Part shown: positions 23,501 through 33,718 of the stretch, piece after piece
Layout: each line of letters begins with the position of its first letter
How positions within the stretch are numbered: the stretch's first letter is position 1
Translations under genes and position numbers: made by a program
Source: Brachycybe producta
Lineage: Eukaryota > Arthropoda > Diplopoda > Playtdesmida > Andrognathidae
Direction: 5' to 3'
DNA: 64,000 nucleotides
Assembly: GCA_036925085.1 (NCBI GenBank)
Contig: JAUPFP010000011.1
Coordinates: 2,631,797 to 2,695,796 of the forward strand
The notes under the pieces: generated by a model
The model's database searches: none
What the model saw: the letters and a program-made list of their open reading frames with translations, nothing else
Told to the model about the DNA's origin: nothing

Positions 23501-24527
23501 GGAAAGTGTAGAAAGGGGGGGGGAGCGAGAGAGAGAAAAGTGGGAGGGGGTGAGGGGAAAAGTTTGGAAAGTGTAGAAGGGGGAGAGAGAAAGAAAAGTG
23601 GGAGGGGGTGACTGAAATTGCAATGAAAAGAGTAAAAAAAAGGATAAAACGACGCGCATGCGCACAATTGCCTGTGAATTTTGCTCCCGTCATTTATGAC
23701 AGGTTACCCCACTAGTTTTTTATATAATGTTACCATTTTACATAGTTGAAATGAAAACATTATTTTATCTAGTCTAAATTGGTTTCTCAATGGAGGGAGA
23801 GAGGGGGGGGGGTCGAAGGGCACACACACATGTATACGTGCCTTTTTTAACATTATCACCAACTATTCTAGTATCTAAAACACTTTCGCTTCAAAAATAT
23901 AAAATATCTCAAAAACTTCGTGTGGGGGGAAAGAGACATCCTATAGAACAAAGGGCCCTAATCGCCGACGAATCGGGGAGGAGGGAGGGGCCAAAACAAT
24001 ACATAGGTCTATCTATTCAGCCACCTTAAATTGTGTTTAATCGTGGGGCAAACTTTCGATTAGCAGCCGCTAACCTCCCAAATAAAAGTTTTAGGATTGT
24101 TGCACAGTGGACGCGACATACTGTGAAACAGCTGTACCATCTCCAACATAATTGAAATTATAATTGCTAATTGAAATAATTGATTAAACTATGTAGCATA
24201 CTTTGACATCAGGATGATCTGGCGCGACTCCATAACGAACGAGACCGAACGGAACCGGCAGTCGCTCGTAGACGTCAACAGTAGTTGACGGCGAAACCTA
24301 TATGAAAATAAAACCGCGGTCACGTGAGGAAAATGCTGCAAATATACATTGAGAACTGCTATACTCGTGTTAGAATGAATCGTTCTTACCTTTAGAAGAC
24401 CTTGGGCGCAGTAGAAACCGGCCGGTCCACTTCCAACAATGCAAATCTTTGGTGCGATCGACGAATTTGCAGCTGAGGTCAAGTGGCGATCCAACTTCAC
24501 AATTTGACCAAATAACCGCAATGACAT
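6304..24527 (-). CDS. FDXR: Ferredoxin (adrenodoxin) reductase, mitochondrial, 3' end missing
   Basis: This is the NADPH- and FAD-dependent reductase that passes electrons to mitochondrial ferredoxin for Fe-S cluster, heme and steroid pathways. Eleven exons join in one frame: 24527-24390, 24297-24202, 21579-21457, 21245-21201, 18206-18138, 17402-17301, 16196-16001, 15733-15552, 6789-6727, 6657-6549 and 6477-6304. They encode 432 residues. The ATG at 24527 opens a basic N-terminus of about 25 residues that suits a mitochondrial presequence. The FAD motif [12 protein letters not shown] is at about residues 31-42. The NADP motif [13 protein letters not shown] is at 169-181, and [14 protein letters not shown] starts at 215. 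[15 protein letters not shown] is near 375. The vertebrate protein continues for about 39 more residues after this point, and no matching exon was found in 1-6303, so the last exon may lie beyond the left edge. Introns 4 and 8 hold large transposons. The gene is divergent from the RhoGDI gene. Confidence 0.95.
7841..8143. mobile_element. MITE family R (TA target, mariner-like), copy 1
   Basis: Ends CCTTGTATACACATGAG and the inverse of CGTGTGTATTCGG are flanked by TA on both sides (7839-7840 and 8144-8145). It is 303 bp and non-coding. A close copy sits at 34180-34481. Confidence 0.75.
8150..8425 (-). mobile_element. LINE 3' end fragment, copy 2
   Basis: Read on the minus strand it is a close copy of 15260-15530: the RLWNSLP region, the stop, a short 3' UTR and a TTGAA-rich tail. 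Indels break the frame. The LINE is therefore repeated in this locus. Confidence 0.75.
8570..9155 (-). mobile_element. hAT-type element, second copy of the 349 family
   Basis: It ends CCCTAGCTACACCCCTG at 9155, the inverse of a hAT terminus, and shares the poly-G/GCGCCCCC block with 349-715. The left part contains inverted GGTCTGGGGG and CCCCCAGAC segments. The left terminus is unclear. Confidence 0.55.
9600..9990. repeat. Two diverged tandem copies of a 190-bp unit
   Basis: ATTTTTCGACTTTTGGCCGT and the following 130 bases occur at about 9682 and again at about 9849, with TTTTAAAAATTCTT blocks in both. A related piece is at 22985-23100. Confidence 0.65.
9993..10410 (-). mobile_element. Helitron-like 3' end, copy 1
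   Basis: Read on the minus strand the element ends with a hairpin (about CCCATCATtgATGACGGG), then TTACCCCACTAG and a T. This is the Helitron 3' signature of a short hairpin about 10 bases before CTAG. It contains a family B palindrome at 10026-10164 and a pyrimidine-rich part. The 5' boundary was not found. Confidence 0.65.
10962..11766 (+). mobile_element. Two tandem family D MITEs
   Basis: Copies at 10962-11322 and 11323-11766 lie end to end, each with the AAGCCCCG/CGAGGCTT type ends and the shared core. The second carries a 34-base GA run. Confidence 0.8.
12185..12388. mobile_element. MITE family A, copy 3
   Basis: This palindromic family A copy is flanked by a perfect 8-bp repeat GGATTTTC on both sides. 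Confidence 0.8.
12640..12843. mobile_element. MITE family A, copy 4
   Basis: Another family A palindrome, ending TAATTGCCTGT at 12842. No duplication is recognisable. It lies 250 bp from copy 3. Confidence 0.75.
13536..13995. mobile_element. Palindromic element with AGACCCCTCAGCC ends
   Basis: AAGACCCCTCAGCC near 13538 pairs with GGCTGAGAGGTCTACC near 13976. Internal CCGCCGAATAATTTTA and AATATCCGCCGAATTTTA segments follow the same symmetry. No protein is visible. Confidence 0.5.
15040..15535 (+). mobile_element. Non-LTR retrotransposon (CR1/Jockey-like) 3' end
   Basis: An open frame to 15445 has the C-terminal region typical of LINE ORF2: [32 protein letters not shown] and [20 protein letters not shown] short 3' UTR and a TTGAATTGAAT tail follow. 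The upstream reverse transcriptase is absent, so the copy is 5' truncated. It lies in FDXR intron 8, next to exon 8, in the opposite orientation to the gene. Confidence 0.85.
16651..17115. mobile_element. Family D MITE in FDXR intron 6
   Basis: It runs AAGCCTCGTTTTCGTGG to AAAACAAGGCTT with the shared core GGCAACACTG in inverse orientation. It ends about 185 bases from FDXR exon 6. Confidence 0.8.
18290..18680. mobile_element. MITE family M, copy 1
   Basis: TTACGTGAATTCACGTGGGC and the following 250 bases recur, inverted and better preserved, at 42970-43420. Internal symmetry is partial here. Confidence 0.6.
19260..20167 (+). mobile_element. Family H element, first of a tandem pair
   Basis: About 905 bp, TTAAGAGCCTAGATCC to ATCTAGCCTCTTAA, bounded by TTAA on each side. 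Internal subrepeats of about 190 bp (CCATGTTAAnTCCCATAGGA) recur three times per element. No open frame; probably a non-autonomous TTAA-specific transposon. Confidence 0.75.
20164..21071 (+). mobile_element. Family H element, second of a tandem pair
   Basis: It is nearly identical to 19260-20167 in the same orientation and shares the TTAA at 20164-20167 with it. The right TTAA at 21068 restores the host family G sequence CATCGGGTCTATAG. Confidence 0.75.
22110..22960 (-). mobile_element. Helitron-like element, copy 2, carrying an inserted MITE
   Basis: On the minus strand it ends with hairpin CCCGTCATttATGACGGG, TTACCCCA and CTAG at 22110. A family B palindrome (22155-22294) and a pyrimidine-rich tract follow to the right. 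A MULE-like MITE interrupts it at 22511-22803. Its distal part (22840-22960) is shared, inverted, with copy 3. Confidence 0.65.
22511..22803. mobile_element. Palindromic MITE with 10-bp duplication (MULE-like)
   Basis: TTTAATATTA at 22501-22510 and 22804-22813 is a perfect target duplication. The terminal repeats are about 100 bases and include TTTCGGTCGAAATTATTTCG. The loop has TTAGGTTAGGTTAGGG-like repeats. It is non-coding. A 9-10 bp duplication suits Mutator-type transposases. Confidence 0.75.
23340..23715 (+). mobile_element. Helitron-like element, copy 3
   Basis: It ends CCCGTCATTTATGACAGG, TTACCCCA and CTAG at 23712-23715. It shares GAATTTATATAAATTTGAAT with copy 2 in inverse orientation, so the two form a 1.6-kb inverted pair. 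It lacks the family B palindrome. Confidence 0.65.
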
Positions 24528-25713
24528 TTCCTATTTCCTAGATTGAAATGAAGCCCATCCGAGTGACAACGTGCAACCTAACACAATTACACAACATAAT
24601 GTTCATTTTCAAAGTTGCGCTTCCATACGTGACAAAAAACAAACAGTCATAGATGCTAGCGCCATCTAGTGACTAAAATGGCTTGCCATACCGTCCGCCC
24701 TCTAATCACAAGGTCATATAATTCCAAGGGAGACGACATAGTAGAAAATCATTTACGAGATTCGCGTAGATTCATAACATAGAGTATGTATGGCAGGTCG
24801 TTTTACTTTTTATCCGCCATTTAAAGGCCACACAGAACGGAATTGCATTTTAAAAATTCAGTAAAACGAGGATAAAAACGAAAACAGCTTGCCATGCGTA
24901 CACTCTACTATTAATCTCGGTGAATCTTAATGAATCTCGTTCACGATTTCTTTCTCAGTCGTCCCTCTCAAGGGTTTTTTTTTAGAAAAATGTACGTAAG
25001 TCGACCAGCTAGTCACTAGCTAAATCAGCCGCCGCCGCCGTCGCCATTTCATCAACGATAACTCAAATTTAGTACTTATTTTCTTCACAGAAAATGTTAC
25101 TTATAACTTGTAATATTTTGAAATTATCCAACATTTTACATGCAATAAATATAAATATAAACGCCAATATATCTTACCAGTAAAAACACGAAAAGAAAAT
25201 GCCTAAAGTGTTGATTGACGATTTCCACAACTACAAGCGGCCGCCATGTTTGAAAATTCCTAAAAATGCTAAAATTCGCAAGGACCATGCATACACTTGC
25301 GAACGCAAAAAAGTGTTACGTCATAGTCTCATGGCGAATGTACACGTTTGACTGTATGACGTCATCCGTATGCTTTTGGATCAAACAAACGCCCCATTTC
25401 CGTAAGTTTCCATTTGTCACGCCTCAGGTAAGATGTACTTTTGACCGTTGTTTGTTTTTAAGATATATTTGTGAATTTTTAAAGACCGGATTTGCATTTA
25501 TAAAAGAAATACTTGTTGCTTAAAAGAGGAGAACTTCTTAAAAGTTGTTCAATTCGACCATTTTACACGAAAGCAAATCAATTTCTAAGTCGGCGGCGGC
25601 GCGTTTCCTCTATCATTATTATCTTGACAGTTAAGTAAATTCAGTTTTCTTATTTCAGAGTCGGATTCATTCAGTACGGTTCGGTTTCATAAGGAGGCGA
25701 AAAAGAAGAAGAA
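24528..25713. promoter_or_regulatory. Divergent promoter interval between FDXR and RhoGDI
   Basis: These 1.19 kb separate the two start codons and hold both 5' UTRs and presumably a shared promoter. There is no obvious transposon here, unlike most of the window. CG-rich patches include GCCGCCGCCGCCGTCGCCAT near 25030 and GCGGCCGCCATGTTTG near 25239. Both resemble the YY1-type GCCGCCATnTTG element that is common in housekeeping promoters. The transcription start sites and any intron in the 5' UTR of either gene were not determined. The call rests on gene arrangement and on motif appearance only. Confidence 0.45.
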
Positions 25714-27653
25714 ATGGCAGACGATAACGTGAATGAGAACGTCGTTGTGGATCATTCTCCTGAAGAGGAGGATTCGAATTACAAACCACCGCCCGAAAAG
25801 AGTCTTCAGGAGATTCTCGAAGCGGACAAAGAAGACGAAAGTCTTCGAAAATATAAGGAAACGCTTCTGGGAACGGCGACAGCTCAAACCGTCGTCATTA
25901 TTGGTAACGTATAATCAAATTGTCATCACGTATGAAAACTATCGATATCTATCGTCTTTTAGGGTTCAGAGAAAATGGGCGCTTTGGAAATTCGGTTATT
26001 CTTTCCGTTAGGAGCTTGCCAATTGCCAAAACTAAAGCTGTTTAGTCGTTTTGTAGGCGAAAAATCTGTACACTTTCCTGCGTAGAGGCTAAGCTGCTGC
26101 TAATCAAAAGAATTTCCTGAAAATCTTTTGATTAGCTTCTGATGCACCTCCGCAACTCTTGAGCCTGAACTTGGAGGCTAGCGGCTCCTAATTGAAGAAA
26201 AATCGGCATAAACTTGTTACCTTTTTAGTATATTACTATGTGTAATTATTAAGGCTCGGTTTTTTTTTTTGCAATATCAAGCAAATGTTTCTCAATGTGT
26301 GGCCCAAGAGCCAATTGTAAAATAATAATCCAGTTAAATCAACCAACAGTTGTTTTCTCAAATTAAAAACATTGGTTAGAGGCTAGAACTTTCAAGTTGA
26401 CAAGTGATAGTAGTAGACATGTAGCCTCCCCTAACGAGCCATCTTGATTAGAAAAGTATAATTGCAGTTCCTCCAGTGGGTGATTGACTTCATAATTAGG
26501 ACACTTGGACCACAAATTGAGACACGTTTAGTTGATATTGTATAAAAATCCGAGCCCTAATAATTATGTTAAACAAAATTAAGTTAATCAATCTGGGGTG
26601 GATAGTTTTCGGTAGTATGGTTAATTAATCAGGGTAAAAGCCACTAATGGCAACAACAACAAAACTTCTCAATTCTGTCGTCGTGCGTGTGTTGAGTTCT
26701 TGGTCCTTTTTCCGAAACAGATTCGAACGATCCAAGGAAAGTGATCGTCAAGAGGTTGGCTCTCGTCGTCGAGGGACGTCAGGACGTCACTCTTGATCTT
26801 TCCGGTATCTTAATTTGTGTTATGTTTCGAGTGAAGTACTGTGAAGTATTTCGAAAATGACTTGTATTCCGCCACAAACTGGCTTGTTAAGTTGTCGGCA
26901 TTCTTCGCCGAATGCCGACAACTTAAGAAACTTTAAATAAACGTTGTTCGATTTAGTCGTAAAAAAAAAGTAACTAATCGTGAATGAATTTGTACGTTTT
27001 TTTTAAAAAAAAATTGTTGATTTTGACAATAGATAAGTCAGCGTTTATTTTAAATTTGTGACAATTTTCTGAATGTGCACATGAAGCCTGAACTACTGTC
27101 TTCTGATCTCTGCACTGCCCTGCCCTATTCTGTCACAATGTGCGCATTCCTTTCCATGTCTGCAAAGGAGTAACAATTGTATCATAGCTAACGTTTCCTT
27201 TTAATATTTTGTATGCATATGCAATTAAAGGTGACGTGTCCCAGTTGAAGAAGCAGGTGTTTACGATCAAAGAGGGAATACAGTATAGGGTTCGAATCGA
27301 TTTCAACGTCCAACGTGAAATCGTGACCGGATTGAAATACGTTCAGAAGGTCTACAGAAAGGGAATTCAAGGTGACGATGACCTACAACCAAAAGTTGGT
27401 TAAATCGTTTACTTAACTCGTTTTTTGTTAAGTTTTGTTTTGCTTCTCGTTTTCAGTGGATAAGATGACGCACATGGTCGGTAGTTACGCTCCCAAGATG
27501 GAGATGCATTCGTGTACGACTCCCGCAGAAGACGCACCGTCCGGAATGCTCGCTCGTGGAACTTACACCGTTAAGTCCCTTTTCACCGACGACGACAAAC
27601 ACGAACATCTCAAGTGGGAATGGGCCTTCGAAATCAAAAAGGATTGGGACTGA
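25714..27653 (+). CDS. ARHGDI: Rho GDP-dissociation inhibitor
   Basis: This cytosolic chaperone holds prenylated Rho, Rac and Cdc42 GTPases in the GDP state and away from membranes. Four exons, 25714-25903, 26721-26804, 27231-27371 and 27457-27653, all join in phase 1 with GT-AG introns and give 203 residues (human ARHGDIA has 204). The acidic N-terminal arm is followed by [13 protein letters not shown] and [12 protein letters not shown], the switch-binding helices. The immunoglobulin-like prenyl-binding domain contains [32 protein letters not shown] and the terminal [11 protein letters not shown]. All blocks match the family and nothing is missing. A polyadenylation signal AATAAA lies at 27755-27760, about 100 bases past the stop. 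Which vertebrate paralogue it matches best cannot be decided here; invertebrates usually have one gene. It is transcribed away from FDXR. Confidence 0.97.
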
Positions 27654-27754
27654 TTGGTCTTAAAGAGGAAAAAGAAGGGAAGTTAGAAAAGAGGAAGAAT
27701 TTTTTTTTTTTGGCTCTCTGGTTTCTTCCTTTCTTTGGTTTCTCAGACGGTTCG

Positions 27755-27760
27755 AATAAA
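27755..27760 (+). terminator. Polyadenylation signal of the RhoGDI gene
   Basis: AATAAA lies about 100 bases after the RhoGDI stop codon, in a T-rich then A-rich context. It is the first canonical signal downstream of the gene. Confidence 0.7.
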
Positions 27761-27769
27761 ATTTATATA

Positions 27770-28050
27770 AAAAGATGTCTCTTAATTTGAAACGTGTATT
27801 TGCTATCTACGTGTCTTTTTTCTTTTCCCCTTTTAAAGCCAATGTCGTGCCTTTTATTTCGAAAGCTGTTATATAAGATGTTCGTGTGACGCGTGCGGGC
27901 TATGGTTACATTGAATGTGTATTATAAAATCCAAGTGTATCCGCAACTACCGCAGTTAAAAAAAATGGTAAGATACAGTCGCTGGCTAGCAACCTAACAG
28001 GATCTCTAGAGCCTAAACTGTTGAATGTCTAGATATACTATCCACTTTAC
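27770..28050. other. RhoGDI downstream region, nothing recognised
   Basis: AT-rich sequence between the RhoGDI polyadenylation signal and a family G element. No gene or repeat was recognised. Confidence 0.4.
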
Positions 28051-28051
28051 T

Positions 28052-28576
28052 TTAAGAGGCTACATCACAAAGTTACTTTGAAAAATCTCCACAAAGAGCG
28101 CTAGCATCGTTTTTCTATTGAGCCTTACAATGTTAAAGAAAAATTGTAAATTTTTAAAATACACAGTTGCGGCAATATGTTTATTTTTCATATTTAAAGT
28201 TATCCAATTTTGATGATTCAATGTGCAATGTGCCCCTTAAATATATGCTGATCGAGTGACAAAAAATTGGTAAGTGGGGTTATATTTTAAAAAACTATTT
28301 CAAAATCGCGAATTTCTAACTTACGTTAAACTACATTGAGTACGCCCAAATAAGAAAAAAACTCCCATTAAAATGAAATAGTTTTTAAAAATAGAACCGC
28401 ACTTAACAATTTTTTTGTCATTCTATCACTCAATCAGCATATAGGACATATTGTACAACTTTAAACATAAAAAATAAACATATTGCTACAACTGTGTATT
28501 TTAAAAATTAACATGTTTTCTTTAACATTGGGTCTATGGGCTCAATAGAAAAACGACGCTAGTTCTCTTCGTTTAA
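28052..28576. mobile_element. Family G element, copy 2
   Basis: TTAAGAGGCTACATCACAAA at the left and a degraded GACGCTAGTTCTCTTCG, then TTAA, at the right. Internal AAAAAATTGGTAAGTG blocks are as in the 18709 copy. Confidence 0.7.
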
Positions 28577-28633
28577 CTTCGTATAAACGGCATACTTTAC
28601 GTATTTGTATGGTACGTTTCCAGAAAAAAAAAC

Positions 28634-28792
28634 TCGTGTACAGGCGAACCCCAACCTACGAACATTCAAGAAACGAACAATTCGTACTACTTACATTGCA
28701 AGGACTAATGAATTGCGACTACCAATTCATTTAACGAACACTGAACTCCATGCTTCAGAACATTTTAAATTGACGTTCGCCTGTATACAGAC
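28634..28792. mobile_element. Short MITE with TACAGGCGAAC ends
   Basis: TACAGGCGAACCCCAA at the left faces GTTCGCCTGTATAC at the right; TA flanks suggest a mariner-type target. About 155 bp. Confidence 0.55.
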
Positions 28793-28972
28793 TTATGTGT
28801 ACAAGTGGAAACAGTGCTTGCCGGATGTCACACGATAGAATACATATTCATTGTAACCGTAACCCTTAAATGTTTTCAAGCTCAAAATGAAAAGTTGTCA
28901 CTTAAACAAAAAAATTCTTCCAATTATGTGGTAAAAACATTAATGAAACGTTTTGATTGTTTACTTCTTGCA

Positions 28973-29272
28973 TCACTTGTATAGGGAGCCTGGCACAAAT
29001 CTAGTCAGCATGCTAAATGCAAAGGCAGCAGCAGCAAAATTAATGCTACATTCAGCATCTTGACTTATTTGCTCATAAAAACTGAGCAAATGCTTTCTTG
29101 CTGCTTTGGCTACATTGTTATGGACATCTTCACTATTTGTTGCCTTTGAATAATAAAAGTCGGCAATAAACATTCGCTGCTTTCTCGCACACTTTGCTTC
29201 CTGTTGCATGCAACAAATTACTAAATTTGCGCCAGGCATAAGTATACAAATAACTTTGTTAAAGCAATACAA
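28973..29272 (-). other. Unrecognised open frame of 99 codons
   Basis: The frame runs without stops and includes MFIADFYYSKATNSEDVH and AARKHLLSFYEQISQDAE, more balanced in composition than the surrounding AT-rich sequence. I recognise no family. It could be a lone exon, a transposase remnant or chance. An in-frame ATG exists at about residue 12. No splice partners were identified. Confidence 0.2.
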
Positions 29273-30168
29273 ATGTTTCTTTTAAAGGCAACGAATCCGC
29301 ACAATTAAGTTCTTCCTGCAACAGAAGAACGTTTTTTTTTGTTTTGTTTATCTGTGAAGTAGATTTAATATTATTATGCAAGGTATTTGTGTTTTATGTG
29401 CCGTAGTTTTATATTTTACGTATTAGTGATTAATGGCGTTCGTGCGTGTATGTTGGGGGGGGGAGGAGGGAGGGAGGGAGAGCAAGAAATCCGAACTTTC
29501 AGTTATTTCTTGGAATAAATTAAAAGTAAATGACATTACATACATGAAAACATAAAATTTAAAATATTTTTTACGATTCTTCGGAGTAATCTAAATTCAA
29601 GACTTATAAAACCGACATTCGGATCAAAATAGCAACGTTTTCCAGTTTTGTACCAAGTATTAAACGAGAAATATTTCGGCTAACGTAAAAGTTACTAAAA
29701 TTATGCTGCGTGCACGCGCACACGCACACACGTTTAGAAATACGTAAGATATACTTATGCATTTTTTTTTTCTTTCTTTCTGTAGCACACTATATTAGTA
29801 GTTGAATATTCATTTTTGTTCTATGAATATATTATTCATGTAATGCTAAAAAAAAAAGTGTTTTATGCATCTTTTGTACGCTTAAATTGGAAATTTTCAT
29901 AATTTTTTTTTTTTGGATGTTCTTGTATTTAATTTCGAGAATCTTTTGAAAGTCAAGTTTTCAACAGGGTATTAAGAACTTCCGTAAGAACCTCTCTTGG
30001 CGGTTCTCAAACTTGAAAAGTTCTCGTAAATCCGCAAATGAAAGTTATTTCAGATTAATACCCCCGTTGGCCCACGAAATTGTATATTGTGACTTTAGAA
30101 ATGCATTATTGCATTGTAGAACTTGTGGTTTATACAAAATTGGTTAATAATGAGTTATGATTTAGCCC

Positions 30169-30613
30169 TAGAGCTACCACGTTTATTGGGGTGCACACAT
30201 TTTACCACAGGGGGTCTGCCTATATGTGCCCCATATATAAAATAGAAAAAATTTTGAAACTATTATTCTAATCAAATTTTAAGAATGGACATTGAATATT
30301 TATTAAAATATGAAAAGGTTCAAACTTAAAAAAATACGAACGGCATTTTTGGGGTCCATATGTAATATAGTCCCATGTAATATACGGGGGTTTTGTATGG
30401 AAATAACCATTGTTATGTCCATACAAAATGCTGTGGTAATATGAAGGCAGACCTGTTATATACCATGCACAATGTTTATTCCAAATTTTCAACAAAGATG
30501 ACTTCGAGAAACATGAAATTTCAATCTAAAAGACTTTATATAATGCATTTTTTTTTTTCTATTGAAAGTATCTTTGAGGTCCATTTGGATCTCAGTGGTA
30601 GTTCTAGGGTTAA
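30169..30613. mobile_element. piggyBac-like MITE
   Basis: Ends CCCTAGAGCTACCAC and GTGGTAGTTCTAGGG form inverted repeats of the CCCTAGA type seen in piggyBac relatives. TTAA follows the right end; the left side reads TTAG, probably mutated. The interior has two inverted ATTACCACAG-like parts and no protein. Confidence 0.6.
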
Positions 30614-31519
30614 CAAACAAGTTCTATCAAACTTTTTTGTTTTTTCTTTTAGGAAAAGTTTATATAAAACCGAACTACAATCGGGGGCAAACGGGGTATT
30701 AGTTTAGTAATTGAGAAAGCGTGTTGAAACTATTGACAATTTGCTCTTTATGATAATGATGTCTTCCTTATTACAATTTTAGTTTAATGAATAGATATAG
30801 TTGCCATTTGTATGTGACCCATTTTACCGATCTTTATAATTATTAGTTTTTAAAATCACAATTATAAGTGCTTTGTTATTATGGAAATTCCGCTAGAGAA
30901 AACTGAAAACTCATCCACTAGCAATTGTCTACTTTTGTATGCTCTTAAATGGATAACATGATTTTAAATTTTTAATTTACTAGTAATCGTGATTGTTTAA
31001 ATTAGTCAAAATTTAAAATGGTCCAATGGGTCATCGGTAGTTTTTTTTTGTTTTTAATCTCTACATTTTCGTTGTACTCATAAAAACGTCGCTAAAAATC
31101 GAATTCCAGTTAACCGATGATCCAATGTCCGACTGATGTCGATCTATGATGTCGATCTGTTTTTTTATTCGTTCTATCAAAAATGTCTTCAGCTTATCTT
31201 TGAAATTACAATTACTTTCTCCTGCTCATTGTGTTTATGTGTGAATGTTTGCTCACAGTCGACAAATTTGTGCCAAAAAAAAGCACTTCGACATTTACTA
31301 GTTAGAAGTCTGCCAAACCTTCCGTGAGGCAAGTAAACTATAGCTAATTTTGAAATGTGATGTAATAATGCGTTTTCACAGCTCTAACCTTTTCAACCAA
31401 ATTTTCACAAGTTCGACAACTTTAAAAAATAAATTGGTCAAGAAACTTTAAGCTAAAACTTGTTTTAACTTTGCATTTCCACGATCAACTTTTATACCAA
31501 TTTTTACTGTTTTTTTGGC

Positions 31520-31775
31520 CCTGTCACACATGACCGGGCCGAGACAGGGCCAGAAAGACAGCGTCCATTCGAAAGAACTGTCCTCCAGCCAGGACCGTCC
31601 TACATGAGCGTATTTTACGTTTTTAAACAATTTATTGTGTGGAGGACATGTTTGCCTTCGTGGAGGACCGTCCTCCACGAAGGCAAACATGTCCTGGCCG
31701 GAGGACATTTCTTCCAAATGGAGGACTGTCCTCCACAAAGGTGGAAAGGCGGCAAGCCTAGTCGTCACCCGGTGG
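31520..31775. mobile_element. MITE family K (GTCCTCC-rich palindrome), copy 1
   Basis: It is built of repeated GGAGGAC/GTCCTCC blocks around AAACAATTTATTGTGTGGAG. Overlapping open frames on both strands are symmetric shadows. A second copy is at 37490-37700. Confidence 0.7.
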
Positions 31776-32165
31776 AGGATTTGCACCGTTAAATTCAATG
31801 GGTCTGTGCACACAACAGCGTGAAGTGACAGGACAGTGCCTTGGCTTTACCACCGGGCCTGAGTGGATATTGTCATGTTCGTTTCCCCCGGATGGATCAG
31901 AACAAATCGGCTTACCAGAGATGGAATATTTTGACTAATTCTAAAACCTTGCGTTGGCTCAGCGCGTAAACTTTCCTCAATTATTTTTTACATAAAAGGG
32001 ATTCGGCATTATATTCGAAGACAATTACTGTTTGTCACTTTTTTTTCTGAAAAAATCGTGGGTCGCGTTATATTTGGGCTAATTCTGATGCGCTGTGCAT
32101 ATATACAAATCAAATGAAAATCAAGTATTTCAACTATAATGAATTTACAATTTATTTACAATAAA

Positions 32166-32821
32166 AAAATAGTTAATTTTTAAAATACACAGTCACGCAA
32201 ATACTTTTATTTTTCATATTTAAAGTTGTCCAATTTTGATGGTTCAAAGTGTAATGTGCACCTTAAATATATGCTGATCTAGTCATAGAATGACAAAAAA
32301 TTGGTAAAGTGCGGTTCTATTTTTAAAAACTATTTCAAAATCGCAAATTTCTAACTCATGTTAAACTCCATTGAGTACGCGATTGTAAGCAAAAAACATC
32401 CATTAAAATGTTAGTAGAAATACATAAAAATAATTTTAAAAAACCACAATTAAACCACAGTGAAGCCAACACATTGTTTTTTTTTAAATTATTTTACGAG
32501 CATTTTAATGGCTGTTTTTTTTTCTTATGTGGCAGTACTCAATGGAGTTTAACATAAGAGTTAGAAATTTGCGATTTTTTAAAAATATAACCGCACTTTA
32601 CCAGTGTTTTGTCATTCTATCACTTCATCAGCATATATTTACGGTGCACATTGCACTTTGAAAACTTAAAATTGGACAACTTTAAATATGAAAAACAAAT
32701 AATATTGCCGCGAGTCTGTGTATTTTAAAAATTAACATTTTTAAAATGGGCTCAATAGAAAAACGATGCTAGCGCCCTTTGTGGAGATCTTTCGAAGTAA
32801 TTTTGCGATATAGCCTCTTAA
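32166..32821. mobile_element. Family G element, copy 3, left end missing
   Basis: It contains inverted arms with ATTGGTAAAGTGCGGTT and ends ATAGCCTCTTAA at 32821. The left terminus is truncated. Confidence 0.65.
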
Positions 32822-33710
32822 ATGTCGATGCATTGTATTTTTGTAATGTCTAAATAAACCCTCCTATGATAGTTCGCTTTTAAAATATATAATTGCAAAT
32901 TTTATACGATATCTTTTATTATGGACATTTCCAACAGATTCGGTTTCAGAATTTAAATACATCCTTTTCTTTTTTTGTTTGTTTTCATCCATGAGAGTTC
33001 AGATTATACCTAAAATGTATTTTTTGTGCAATAATGGTCATCACAAATTTTTAATTTAAGAACATAATTATTGCCCATATTTCAAAAAATTAAAGAAAAA
33101 AGGAATAAACTCCAAAAAGAAAAAAAAAGAAAAGAAAACTTATTTCCATACAAACGTTAGGTTGTATTTGTAGGCCTTGTATATTAATTTGAGCATTTGA
33201 AAACGCAAACAATTAATTAATTATCCCTATTAATGTCGCCAGTTACACCACATCCAATTCTTTGTGCAAAATATGTACAACAAATAATATACAGAAGGGG
33301 AAAAGAAAAAACGACAGACTAATAAAAAAAAACCTAATATTAAAATTAAAAAAATCCTAAATAGTAAAAAAAAATACCCTGACAACAAAAAACATTTAAA
33401 TTATGTTTATATGCAACATTTTGCATTACGAGAAAACTTTTACTATGGTTGTACTAAATTAGCATGAATGGATTCTCAAAGTATGGGTCAGAAACTTCAT
33501 CCGAGCCTTCAAAAATCAGCCAGCCAAATGGCCAGCATTTATCTTTTCGAAACAAAAAAATAAATTATTTATGCTAGGACCCATTCATAGGAATCCAAGC
33601 ATCAAACAGGAACTGCAAGAAGCAGCAGGTCCTTATGACTCACATTTATAAAACATTCCCATTGTTCAGAATCAAACGAATCCTGCAGGTGTGTCAAATA
33701 GTCGCCGCCC
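32822..33710. other. Intergenic AT-rich stretch
   Basis: Poly-A and T runs with short open frames only. No gene, repeat copy or transposon end was recognised. Confidence 0.4.
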
Positions 33711-33718
33711 ACTAGTAC

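Noticed and set aside
31448..31823. Overlapping 121-, 62- and 62-codon frames
   Set aside because: They lie on both strands of the GTCCTCC palindrome and mirror each other, as expected for a MITE.
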